Shown: positions 6,815-13,293, counted from the stretch's first letter. The stretch is DNA of 13,311 nucleotides from an uncultured Alphaproteobacteria bacterium (GCA_900540425.1 UQFU01000048.1:1-13311); one strand, 5' to 3'. A program made the numbers and translations. The notes: generated from the letters alone by a model not told the origin.

Positions 6815-7369
6815 TCAGAGCAAAAGCAGCAATGCGACCAACAAAACGGCATACAGCAAAATCCCGTGCCAAAACATTCCTGCAATCCGCAAATCAGCTT
6901 GCGATGGCATCGCATTCTCAACAATAATCGTCTGCAACAAAACATAAAGGACATAATTAGTCAGATTCATCGGTATCAGCGGCAGGACATAACGATTTAT
7001 ATAAAAACCCAAAGGCAGCAGCAATAACGGTGCCAAAGCCGCCGGAATGGCATTATAAAAGGTAACGTTGCGAAATCCGACACTCCCCATGACATAAGCG
7101 CCGGTCGCCGGATCGCGCCGGGGAATAATCGTAAAGTTGCACGGGCGCGCATTCATAAAACCCCCGATCAGAAAATGCATCAGCTCATGCAAAACCGTTC
7201 CCGGAATATTCACCAGCGCGCTCAGCCAAAGGCTCCGATAAGTGGCATGCGTCAAACGCATCAAAAAAATCACCAGCACAATCAGAAAAAAACGATTGTC
7301 AACCAATCTGTAATACAACTCAGGACTATACCACCAAAACTCCAAGCGTTCTACAATCCGGCTTATCAT
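6815..7369 (-). CDS. Integral membrane HExxH protein (M50-like peptidase)
   Basis: A 184-residue hydrophobic protein with HELMH (61-65) at the end of a hydrophobic segment, the zinc-binding and catalytic motif of intramembrane metalloproteases such as site-2 proteases. Further hydrophobic segments lie at about 27-37, 103-125, 136-152 and 166-184. Asp159 in AMPSQADLR near the C-terminus is a plausible third zinc ligand. There is no PDZ domain, so it differs from RseP. Its ATG directly follows the tetR stop codon (TAG then ATG, no gap), with GGGTGA inside tetR as ribosome binding site, so it is co-translated with the regulator and probably under its control. Activity and substrate are unknown. 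A transport or structural role with a relic HExxH motif is possible. Confidence 0.75.
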   Translation of the reverse strand: MISRIVERLEFWWYSPELYYRLVDNRFFLIVLVIFLMRLTHATYRSLWLSALVNIPGTVLHELMHFLIGGFMNARPCNFTIIPRRDPATGAYVMGSVGFRNVTFYNAIPAALAPLLLLPLGFYINRYVLPLIPMNLTNYVLYVLLQTIIVENAMPSQADLRIAGMFWHGILLYAVLLVALLLLL

Positions 7370-7975
7370 CTATTTCACCCGTTTCAAAACCTCAAGCCCG
7401 GCCAAATACGTATTCAGCAACAGCCGGCAAACATTCTTCTTGCTCACCTTGCCGGTAGATTGCATCAGCAAAAAAGAACTGGTCGCAAAAACCGCCGTCA
7501 GCAGCACGTCTCTTGAAACCTTGCGCTCCTTGGCGCTCAACTGTCCGAACGCCCGGTCAAAGTCATCCTCCCAGCTGCGGCAGATTTTAAGATATGCCCG
7601 CTTATAACCGCGCGGCAGATTCTTATTGTCGTTGCGCAAATGAAAATCATACAGCAAAGACCACAAGTTCTTGTGATTGACAATCCAATCCATATAGGCA
7701 TCGACACAGCGGTTCAGACGGCGGTAAAAATCGCTCCCTGGCAAGACCTCGTCCAAAACCCGCCCCAGCTCGTCAAGCGTAACGACGTTTTGCTCCAAAA
7801 CAAAATTATCCATGTTTCCGAATTGATTGTAAATCGTCCCGACTGAGCAGCCCGAAGCCTCCGACAGCTTTCGGGCCGTCAGAAAAGCTGCCCCCTTCTC
7901 GGCAGCCAGCTTCCGTCCGACCTGCAAAAGCCAGGCCCGTATCTCGGCTTTTGTATTGTTTTTTTGAATATCCAT
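7370..7975 (-). CDS. TetR-family transcriptional regulator
   Basis: A 201-residue protein with an N-terminal helix-turn-helix of the TetR type: LTARKLSEASGCSVGTIYNQ followed by FGNMDNFV (about residues 32-59). The helical C-terminal half would hold the ligand and dimer interface and is not recognisable to a subfamily. Such regulators are usually repressors that dissociate from DNA on binding a small molecule, and they often control a divergent gene and themselves. Here the upstream gap holds the perfect palindrome at 8028-8042, 52 bp before the start, a strong operator candidate. The downstream membrane protease gene is fused to it in one operon. The ribosome binding site is weak (AAGAT region). 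Confidence 0.92.
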   Translation of the reverse strand: MDIQKNNTKAEIRAWLLQVGRKLAAEKGAAFLTARKLSEASGCSVGTIYNQFGNMDNFVLEQNVVTLDELGRVLDEVLPGSDFYRRLNRCVDAYMDWIVNHKNLWSLLYDFHLRNDNKNLPRGYKRAYLKICRSWEDDFDRAFGQLSAKERKVSRDVLLTAVFATSSFLLMQSTGKVSKKNVCRLLLNTYLAGLEVLKRVK

Positions 7976-8027
7976 CTTATATCATCTTAACAAAATATTT
8001 GCAAATTTAGGATATATTAAAACAAAC

Positions 8028-8042
8028 TTGAACACTGTTCAA
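8028..8042. promoter_or_regulatory. Perfect palindrome, candidate TetR operator
   Basis: TTGAACACTGTTCAA is a 7-1-7 perfect inverted repeat in the 96-bp gap between tetR (-) and the secreted-protein gene (+). Length and symmetry fit a TetR-dimer operator. Minus-strand TTCAAG at its edge could serve as a tetR -35 box, with TAAATT 17 bp further on. Repression of both directions is therefore plausible. Confidence 0.6.
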
Positions 8043-8071
8043 TTTATTTGTGAGCCGATAAGGATAATTTT

Positions 8072-8929
8072 ATGAACAAAATTTTTACATTTGCAATCTG
8101 CTGCGCCCTGCTTCCCGGAACATCACTGGCTGCCGATGCTTCCTCTTTTTATGAAGACATCCTGATTAACGATGAAATAAAAAGCCAAACCGAAGCCGAA
8201 CGCCAAAAACAGGCGCATCATAATCAGATTCGCAAAGTTCAGAAAGAGGCTGCCAAACTCCTTGAATCCGACCTTCCACAAATTGATGTAAAAATTGACG
8301 GCCTTCCCTCCCGCCCGCAGGTTTCCGAAACCCTGCAAAAACGAGCCGAAGCGGAGAAGCTGTCGCCGGCGCCTTTCGGCCTGAACTGGGGCGCAACCAT
8401 TCTTGATACACAGGATTTGGGAGTCACGCTCACCCCAATTGGCGAAAAAGACTACGTCAACAGCTTTTCTGCCGGCAACCTGCCCAAACCCCTAAACGGC
8501 TTCCGCTCCATCGACCTGACTTTCGGCGTCGAAAACGAATTATGGCGGATTATCGCTTATAGTGATTTTATGCAAGATACGCCCGACGCCGCAATAGTTC
8601 TGCGCCAATACCGCCGCTTTTATCAGCTGCTGGAACGCAAATACGGCAATGCCAAACAATATTTTACCCCGCAGCCGACGACAGAAACGCCGCAGCAAAC
8701 ACCCGCAGCTCAAAAAGCGCCCAAAATCGACAATTCAATCGGCAACCCGCATTTTCTGGCACAGTTGCAAAGCGGCGAAGCCGAACTGTACGCCACCTTT
8801 GAAGGCAATGACGTTGGTGCCGCCCTGTCGGTTAATGTTGACGGCTCCGGACGAAGCTATATCGTCATTGATTACAAAAACCTCAAAATCTTACGCCAAA
8901 GGGAAGAACAGGCGTTGGATGCACTTTAA
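8072..8929 (+). CDS. Secreted protein of unknown function
   Basis: A 285-residue protein with a clear signal peptide: MNK, a hydrophobic core (residues 4-15), and a likely cleavage site after SLA-A (20/21). Two Cys sit in the core but do not form a proper lipobox, so it is probably soluble in the periplasm. After a charged, probably helical stretch (about 36-65) comes a globular part starting PFGLNWGATILDTQDLGV (101-118) and running to about residue 195, then a Pro/Gln/Thr-rich linker (198-218) and a short C-terminal domain. I do not recognise the family. AAGGAT is a good ribosome binding site. It is 24 bp from the next gene and probably leads a three-gene operon with the Mur ligase and the S66 peptidase, suggesting a cell-envelope role. 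This is inference from context only. Confidence 0.85.
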   Translation: MNKIFTFAICCALLPGTSLAADASSFYEDILINDEIKSQTEAERQKQAHHNQIRKVQKEAAKLLESDLPQIDVKIDGLPSRPQVSETLQKRAEAEKLSPAPFGLNWGATILDTQDLGVTLTPIGEKDYVNSFSAGNLPKPLNGFRSIDLTFGVENELWRIIAYSDFMQDTPDAAIVLRQYRRFYQLLERKYGNAKQYFTPQPTTETPQQTPAAQKAPKIDNSIGNPHFLAQLQSGEAELYATFEGNDVGAALSVNVDGSGRSYIVIDYKNLKILRQREEQALDAL

Positions 8930-8953
8930 CCCAACAGAGAAAGAACTTATATT

Positions 8954-10315
8954 ATGACTAAAATCGGATTTTGCGCAGTTTCCGGAAACGGCATGAGCCC
9001 TTTGGCCCAAATCATGAAACTCAACGGGCATGAAGTTTACGGCTCCGACAGCAATTTTGACCACAACCGCGACGCCATGCGCAAACGGGCCCTTACTGAT
9101 GTCGGCATCGTCATCCGCCCTCAAGACGGTTCTATGGTTAATCAAGACGGTATTGAGGTTCTGATCGTTTCCAGCGCCATTGCAGAAGACAATCCGGACG
9201 TCATCGCCGCCAAAGCTAAAAACATTCCGATAAAAAAGCGCTCCGAACTGCTGGCGGAAATCTTCCACCAATACCGATACGGCATTGCCGTCGGCGGTAC
9301 CAGCGGCAAAAGCACCACAACCGCCATGATCGGTTTCATCCTGGATCGCCTGGGGAAAAATCCCTGCATGGTTGACGGCGCCTTTCTGAAAAATTATCAA
9401 AACCGACCGGGACTGCCTAACTTTATCTATAACGAAGGCGACATCTGCGTCATTGAAGCCGATGAAAGCGACGGCTCCATTCGCGGCTACCGCCCTTATA
9501 TCGGCCTCGTCAACAATATCAGCCATGACCATGAACCGATTGAAGTGCTGATGGAATATTTCCAGACCTTCGCCAATCATTGCCAAAAGCTCATTATCAA
9601 CGCCGATTGCCCCAATGCCGCTCAAATACGGCATCCCAATATTATCACCTATTCGGTCAAAGATAAAAATGCCGGCATTTATGCTGCCAATATCTCGGCT
9701 CAGCCGCTGAGTATCCGCTATACCCTTGACGGGCGTATTTTCAAACTGCCCCTGATCGGACGCTTTAATGTCTATAATGCTCTGGCCGCCATTGCCGCCT
9801 GCAGCGCTTTGGGGATTGATAAGTTTGAAGCCGCCCGAACTCTTGAAGACTTCTTGGGCGTCCAGCGCCGCTTGGAACTGGTGGGCACCAAAAACCGCAT
9901 CAGCGTATTCATAGACTTTGCCCACAATGCCGAAAAAATAAAGGCCACACTCTCCGCCCTCAAAGAGTTTCCCGGCCGCCTGATTGTCATGTACCAGTCC
10001 CACAAACCACTCTCTGCCCGCACGACCGGAGAAGAAGACGGCGTTGTTTTTGGAAAATATTTAAGCCAACATGACATTCTCCTGATGCCGGAAATCTACA
10101 TGCGCGACCCGGTCAAGGACAGCGACATTTCCGCTGCCGACCTGATTCGCTACGCTCAGGAAAACGGCGTTGCCAACGCTTTCTTCTATCCCGAAAAAGA
10201 AATGATTCGCAGTTATATCTTGCAAAACGCCCTGCCCGGCGACCGGATTGTCATCATGGGAGCCCGGGACAACTCCCTGCCTCAGTTTTGCCGTGATCTG
10301 CTAAAGGACTTGTAA
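8954..10315 (+). CDS. Mur ligase family protein (MurC/Mpl-like, atypical)
   Basis: A 453-residue ATP-dependent amide ligase of the Mur family. Domain 1 resembles MurC/Mpl (GFCAVSGNGMSPLAQIM, GHEVYGSDSN). Domain 2 has the P-loop GGTSGKSTTT (114-123), EADESDGS (168-175) and NNISHDHE (187-194). Domain 3 has GVQRRLE (302-308), DFAHN (321-325) and YQSHKPLSARTT (347-358). Deviations from MurC/Mpl: GTHGKT is GTSGKS; GxHNxxN is GRFNVYN (269-275), which is MurE-like; and YAHHP is FAHNA, closer to CphA/FolC-type ligases. The MurE diaminopimelate motif DNPR is absent. MurC normally adds L-Ala to UDP-MurNAc, and Mpl adds recycled tripeptide. Which one this enzyme does cannot be said, but the neighbouring S66 peptidase favours an Mpl-like or specialised role over the essential MurC. 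The ribosome binding site is weak (GAGAAAG). Confidence 0.88.
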   Translation: MTKIGFCAVSGNGMSPLAQIMKLNGHEVYGSDSNFDHNRDAMRKRALTDVGIVIRPQDGSMVNQDGIEVLIVSSAIAEDNPDVIAAKAKNIPIKKRSELLAEIFHQYRYGIAVGGTSGKSTTTAMIGFILDRLGKNPCMVDGAFLKNYQNRPGLPNFIYNEGDICVIEADESDGSIRGYRPYIGLVNNISHDHEPIEVLMEYFQTFANHCQKLIINADCPNAAQIRHPNIITYSVKDKNAGIYAANISAQPLSIRYTLDGRIFKLPLIGRFNVYNALAAIAACSALGIDKFEAARTLEDFLGVQRRLELVGTKNRISVFIDFAHNAEKIKATLSALKEFPGRLIVMYQSHKPLSARTTGEEDGVVFGKYLSQHDILLMPEIYMRDPVKDSDISAADLIRYAQENGVANAFFYPEKEMIRSYILQNALPGDRIVIMGARDNSLPQFCRDLLKDL

Positions 10316-10316
10316 C

Positions 10317-11207
10317 ATGACATTTGAACTCCGTCCCGGCGATAAAGCCGGAATTATCGCCCCTTCCCGCTGGCTCAAAGGCCCCGACGACCTAACCGCA
10401 GGCCTCAGATATCTCAAAGAGCGGGGAATACAACCGGTTATCGGACCCCATGTCTTTGATACCTGGCGTTACATGGCCGGAACCATAGCCGATCGCGCCG
10501 CTGACATTATGGAGTTTTATAAAAATCCCGAAATCAAAGCCATTTTCTGCGTTGGCGGCGGCGATGGCTCGCAATACCTGCTCCCGCATCTGGACTATGA
10601 CGTTATCCGCCAAAACCCCAAACCGATTTTTGGCCACAGCGACAACAACGCTTTACAGCTCGGCATTATTTCGCAAACCGGACAAACGGCCTACAGCGGA
10701 TTTGTTTTGGTATATGACTTCCGACACGGCGGCAGCCTGGAACCCCTGACCCGCCAAAGCCTGGAAAGAATCCTTGAAGGCAAAAAAACCCTTGCCGCCG
10801 GCGGCGATTGCGTCATCTCCGGCTGCGCCCGCGGCAGACTGATCGGCGGCTGCCTCAGCCTCTTCCGCAACCTTTGCGGTACGCCGTATTTTCCTGACTT
10901 GCGTGAAAGCATCTTGCTCTTTGAAGACGAAGAAGAACCGACCTACAAACTTGACCTGATGCTGCAGCAAATCAGCATGCAGCCGGGTTTCGACAAAGTC
11001 CGTGGCATTGTTTTCGGACATTTTGAAAACTGCCCGGTACGCCGTCCCGACGACGGCAGCATCGACGAGATGATTGAACACTTTACCCGCGGCCTGAACA
11101 TTCCGGTCATAAAAAATTTCCCCTACGGACACGGCATCGACCACCATGTTCTGCCGCTTGGCGCCGTGTGCAAACTCGACGCCGACAACCGTACCTTAGA
11201 GTACTGA
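10317..11207 (+). CDS. S66-family LD-carboxypeptidase-like protein
   Basis: A 296-residue serine peptidase of family S66 (LdcA/MccF). LdcA removes the terminal D-Ala from murein tetrapeptides in the cytoplasm, giving tripeptide for recycling; MccF cleaves microcin C-type conjugates. The expected triad is visible: Ser108 in FGHSDNNAL, Glu203 in LLFEDEEEPTYKLD, and His272 in PYGHGIDHHVLPLG. CVGGGDGS (78-85) and RLIGGCLSLF (174-183) are also family hallmarks. There is no signal peptide, and the length is normal. The ATG follows the ligase stop after one base (TAACATG), indicating tight coupling. An LdcA product would be the substrate of an Mpl-like ligase, so the pair makes biochemical sense as a recycling module. 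The 3' end overlaps the convergent gene by 12 bp. Confidence 0.9.
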   Translation: MTFELRPGDKAGIIAPSRWLKGPDDLTAGLRYLKERGIQPVIGPHVFDTWRYMAGTIADRAADIMEFYKNPEIKAIFCVGGGDGSQYLLPHLDYDVIRQNPKPIFGHSDNNALQLGIISQTGQTAYSGFVLVYDFRHGGSLEPLTRQSLERILEGKKTLAAGGDCVISGCARGRLIGGCLSLFRNLCGTPYFPDLRESILLFEDEEEPTYKLDLMLQQISMQPGFDKVRGIVFGHFENCPVRRPDDGSIDEMIEHFTRGLNIPVIKNFPYGHGIDHHVLPLGAVCKLDADNRTLEY

Positions 11208-11885
11208 CAAAACGAAATTATATGCAATCCGCAGATTGAGCCAGGTTTTCTCGTTCAGAGAAGAAAAATAATAACCGATTCCCGACCAGCCCCAACGGTT
11301 AAAAATTATCATGCTCTCAACCGCCATCAAATTGGCTGCCGGCAAAAACATTACGCAAAACTTATAGCTCACCTTGGGAAGATCGGTTTGTTTTTCATGA
11401 ATCTGCGAGCCGACCGTATCCAAATGATAACCGATAAAAAAGCCGATAATACCGCCCAGAATATTGCTAAACGGCGCAAAATTCAAATAAACGGAAATCC
11501 CGATCATGGCAAAAAAACCAAATAACGGAAAGAAATAAGGCGAAATGGTAATCAGCCAGTTCCCCTCTCCCTCAAAAGCCATTGCCCCGCCGGTATCGTC
11601 AGGATTGACGCGAATACTCTTCACCTTGTGCAACGTAAGCAAAGCAAAAAAAGTATGCGTCAGTTCATGGGCAACAACTTCCATGCTTTGCCGCATATTT
11701 GAATCCATCATCGTGCGGCAGAAGAAAAAGAAAATAAATCCGGCAATAACCGCCGTATCCATAAAATTGCGAAAACTATAGGGATAACTCCAGAAAAACT
11801 GAAGGCAGGCCGGCAAAGACAAAAGCATGTAGACAGCCAAAGGCCATTTGAAAGCTTCAACAATCTTGTCAAGAATTTTACTCAT
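11196..11885 (-). CDS. M50B-like membrane metalloprotease
   Basis: A 229-residue integral membrane protein with VVAHELTHTFFALLTLHKVK: HELTH (73-77) followed by a short segment and NPDDTGGAMAF, the arrangement of the M50B-like peptidase family. Hydrophobic stretches are at about 17-31, 45-57, 111-133 and 142-153. Asp156 in YHLDTVGSQIHE could be the third zinc ligand. Substrate is unknown. GAGGTG gives a good ribosome binding site eight or nine bases before the ATG. It is transcribed head-on to the S66 gene, with the coding ends overlapping by 12 bp and no terminator visible between them. It is the second HExxH membrane protein in the window, but sequence around the motif differs from the one at 6815-7369, so recent duplication is unlikely. 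Confidence 0.8.
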   Translation of the reverse strand: MSKILDKIVEAFKWPLAVYMLLSLPACLQFFWSYPYSFRNFMDTAVIAGFIFFFFCRTMMDSNMRQSMEVVAHELTHTFFALLTLHKVKSIRVNPDDTGGAMAFEGEGNWLITISPYFFPLFGFFAMIGISVYLNFAPFSNILGGIIGFFIGYHLDTVGSQIHEKQTDLPKVSYKFCVMFLPAANLMAVESMIIFNRWGWSGIGYYFSSLNEKTWLNLRIAYNFVLSVL

Positions 11886-11984
11886 TAGTCACCTCGTCAA
11901 AAAGAGTTTAACTTATTTTTTCAGAAATTTCATTATTTTTTTGCAATATTAACATTTCTTAAAGCAATTTCCGATAGCGTTATG

Positions 11985-12070
11985 GGCGAAGGAATACCTT
12001 TGGCCTGCAAAGGCCTCGCCGCCTCTCAGTCCCCCCACCAAATTTCTGAGGGGCGGTGAATTTTTAAATA
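11985..12070 (+). other. Structured intergenic element with terminator-like hairpin
   Basis: The 268-bp gap between two divergent genes holds a GC-rich folded block in AT-rich DNA. GGCGA (11985-11989) pairs with TCGCC (12016-12020) around AAGG-aata-CCTT and GGCCT-gcaa-AGGCC (12002-12015). Next to it an 11-bp stem CCGCCTCTCAG (12019-12029) / CTGAGGGGCGG (12046-12056, one G-U) is followed by TGAA and five Ts. The second hairpin could terminate a small plus-strand RNA. Read on the minus strand, the block would be part of a 5' leader of the M50B-like gene. A decayed palindromic repeat element is a third option. Confidence 0.45.
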
Positions 12071-12091
12071 GCCACAATCTAATAAAAACTA

Positions 12092-12120
12092 TTGTCATTC
12101 CCCTTCTTTCGCGATATTAT
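12092..12120 (+). promoter_or_regulatory. Candidate promoter of the acidic-protein gene
   Basis: TTGTCA (12092-12097) and TATTAT (12115-12120) are 17 bp apart and close to consensus, 34 bp upstream of the start codon. An overlapping TATAAT at 12118-12123 would need a 20-bp spacer. Confidence 0.55.
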
Positions 12121-12153
12121 AATACAGAACAGAAATATTCCGGGAATACTGCG

Positions 12154-12453
12154 ATGAATGAAGAAGAGTTACAAACTTTTGATTTTCTGATTAACGATGA
12201 GGACGAAGTCATGCTCCTGCTTTACCAACAGGAAGGCGAGCCGAAAAACCCGCGGATTGAACTTAATCCCGAAGAAAAATCGGCAGTTCTCCACCGCACG
12301 GAAAACGAAAAACTAATGCTTAGCGATATCCCGGAAGACGTGTTTGACAGCCTTGATGACGCGGACAAACTAATGGTCTGCGAACTCAGCGCCGAAGAAA
12401 ACGAAGAAGATACTCAGATTGTCTACGCTTATGAAGCAGAAATAAGCGATTAA
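12154..12453 (+). CDS. Small highly acidic hypothetical protein
   Basis: A 99-residue protein, about a third Asp/Glu, with few basic residues, no signal peptide and no membrane segment. I do not recognise a family. The acidic runs (NDEDEV, SAEENEED) and modest hydrophobic patches suggest a small soluble cytoplasmic protein, perhaps one binding a basic partner or metal. Only a poor ribosome binding site (CGGGA) precedes the ATG. The good promoter upstream and strong terminator 22 bp after the stop define a monocistronic unit and support it being a real gene. Confidence 0.75.
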   Translation: MNEEELQTFDFLINDEDEVMLLLYQQEGEPKNPRIELNPEEKSAVLHRTENEKLMLSDIPEDVFDSLDDADKLMVCELSAEENEEDTQIVYAYEAEISD

Positions 12454-12475
12454 AATTGCTGCAACTAATTCAAGA

Positions 12476-12499
12476 ACTCCGCCGCGGCGGAGTTTTTTT
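12476..12499 (+). terminator. Rho-independent terminator of the acidic-protein gene
   Basis: Stem ACTCCGC (12476-12482) / GCGGAGT (12487-12493) with a four-base loop, directly followed by a run of Ts to 12499. The remaining 12500-12577 is AT-rich and must hold the promoter of the next gene. Confidence 0.92.
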
Positions 12500-12586
12500 A
12501 TTGCTACCGACCAACAAATAACCATTTTTTAATATGTTAAACCTAATATAAAAATACACTTAGACTACTGAGACAGGATGAATATC

Positions 12587-13045
12587 ATGAACAAAAACAT
12601 ACTTTACCTCACCTTGGGAGGTTTGGTCGTTTTAGGCGTCGGAATAGCTATCGGCAGCCGGATAAACCATCATTTTGCTCCCCGGGCGTACCATTGCAGC
12701 GACTGCGGCCGCTTTGGCGACGAATTTATCTGCAGCAGCTGCAACAAAACAATTATTGATTTCAGATCTTTGGAACAGCCGTTCCCGCCATGCAATTCTC
12801 CGGTCTATATGCCGCAGCTGCCCCGTCATCACCGCGACGGTATGGCTCCCCGTCCGCACCATCATTCGCCGGAATGGGAAAAACGCCCGGCTGTCAAAGT
12901 TCTTGGCAATGAAAGACCAGTAAATGTCCGAACCGGATTGCCGGAAATCCCCTCTCCCGAAAAAATACGAAATGCCGAAAACGCCAAACCCTTTCCGGCA
13001 CCCCATAAAAATCCGCCGGCTCCGGAGGCAATTCCGGTTGAATAA
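12587..13045 (+). CDS. Membrane-anchored zinc-ribbon protein with proline-rich tail
   Basis: A 152-residue protein with one N-terminal hydrophobic segment (about residues 5-22, NILYLTLGGLVVLGVGIAIG), followed by a compact zinc ribbon with two CxxC pairs (Cys37/Cys40 and Cys49/Cys52). A long tail rich in Pro, His and Arg follows (HHRDGMAPRPHHHSPEW and PAPHKNPPAPEAIPVE). No GxxxxGK or catalytic motif is seen, and I do not recognise a family. The N-terminal segment may be an uncleaved anchor; topology is uncertain. I chose the ATG at 12587 because AGGA lies eight bases upstream. An in-frame ATG at 12578 would add three residues but overlaps that site. The His-rich tail could bind metal, but this is a guess. 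A strong terminator follows nine bases after the stop. Confidence 0.75.
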   Translation: MNKNILYLTLGGLVVLGVGIAIGSRINHHFAPRAYHCSDCGRFGDEFICSSCNKTIIDFRSLEQPFPPCNSPVYMPQLPRHHRDGMAPRPHHHSPEWEKRPAVKVLGNERPVNVRTGLPEIPSPEKIRNAENAKPFPAPHKNPPAPEAIPVE

Positions 13046-13053
13046 TATTCAAA

Positions 13054-13077
13054 CGCTCCGCACCGGAGCGTTTTTTT
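13054..13077 (+). terminator. Rho-independent terminator of the zinc-ribbon gene
   Basis: Perfect seven-base stem CGCTCCG (13054-13060) / CGGAGCG (13064-13070), three-base loop CAC, then seven Ts. It isolates the zinc-ribbon gene from the folded RNA that follows. Confidence 0.95.
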
Positions 13078-13096
13078 ATACCCAGTCAAAAATTCC

Positions 13097-13124
13097 TTGC
13101 ATTTTGCCGGATTTGCATTAATCT
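13097..13124 (+). promoter_or_regulatory. Weak candidate promoter for the right-edge RNA
   Basis: TTGCAT (13097-13102) and TAATCT (13119-13124) are 16 bp apart. Initiation about seven bases later would put the 5' end at the first hairpin of the folded RNA. Confidence 0.35.
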
Positions 13125-13130
13125 TGTTCT

Positions 13131-13293
13131 TGCATCCGGGAGAGCCGGGTGCGGAGTATCGAAACTCCTTAATCAAGAAAAGAACAACTCCTTTTATGGG
13201 GAGCTGGGGATATAAGGCTATGCACGAATAACCCAGACTGTTCTCTTACAGTTTCGAACTCCCCGCCTTAGGATTGCTAGGGCGGTTTCTTTT
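13131..13293 (+). ncRNA. Candidate structured RNA or leader, family unknown
   Basis: Non-coding block between two strong terminator-like hairpins. Helices seen: GCATCCGG/CCGGGTGC (13132-13139 / 13145-13152), GGAG/CTCC (13153-13156 / 13165-13168), and GGGGAG/CTCCCC (13198-13203 / 13259-13264) enclosing CTGGG/CCCAG (13204-13208 / 13232-13236) and ACTGT/ACAGT (13237-13241 / 13248-13252). TTGTTCTT (13124-13131) could also pair with AAGAACAA (13180-13187) if transcription starts earlier. The RNA ends in a good terminator. It contains an 11-codon ORF (ATG at 13197) without a ribosome binding site. It may be a free small RNA or a 5' leader of a gene beyond the window; I could not assign a family. 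Confidence 0.5.
13263..13293 (+). terminator. Rho-independent terminator or attenuator
   Basis: CCGCC and TAG (13263-13267, 13269-13271) pair with CTA and GGCGG (13277-13279, 13281-13285) around a GATTG loop, followed by TTTCTTTT. Its first two C residues are shared with the 3' arm of the junction helix at 13259-13264, so the two helices compete slightly. Confidence 0.75.

Noticed and set aside
13140..13168. Group II intron domain V, from GAGCCGGGTGCGG.
   Set aside because: The 3' strand that should close the domain V hairpin is absent, and there is no intron-encoded protein.
13197..13232. An 11-codon ORF inside the right-edge RNA.
   Set aside because: No ribosome binding site precedes the ATG, and the bases are better explained by RNA helices.
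13131..13293. Right end or guide RNA of an IS200/IS605-type element.
   Set aside because: The terminal hairpin looks superficially similar, but no tnpA or tnpB is present and the hairpin is followed by a T-run expected of a terminator.
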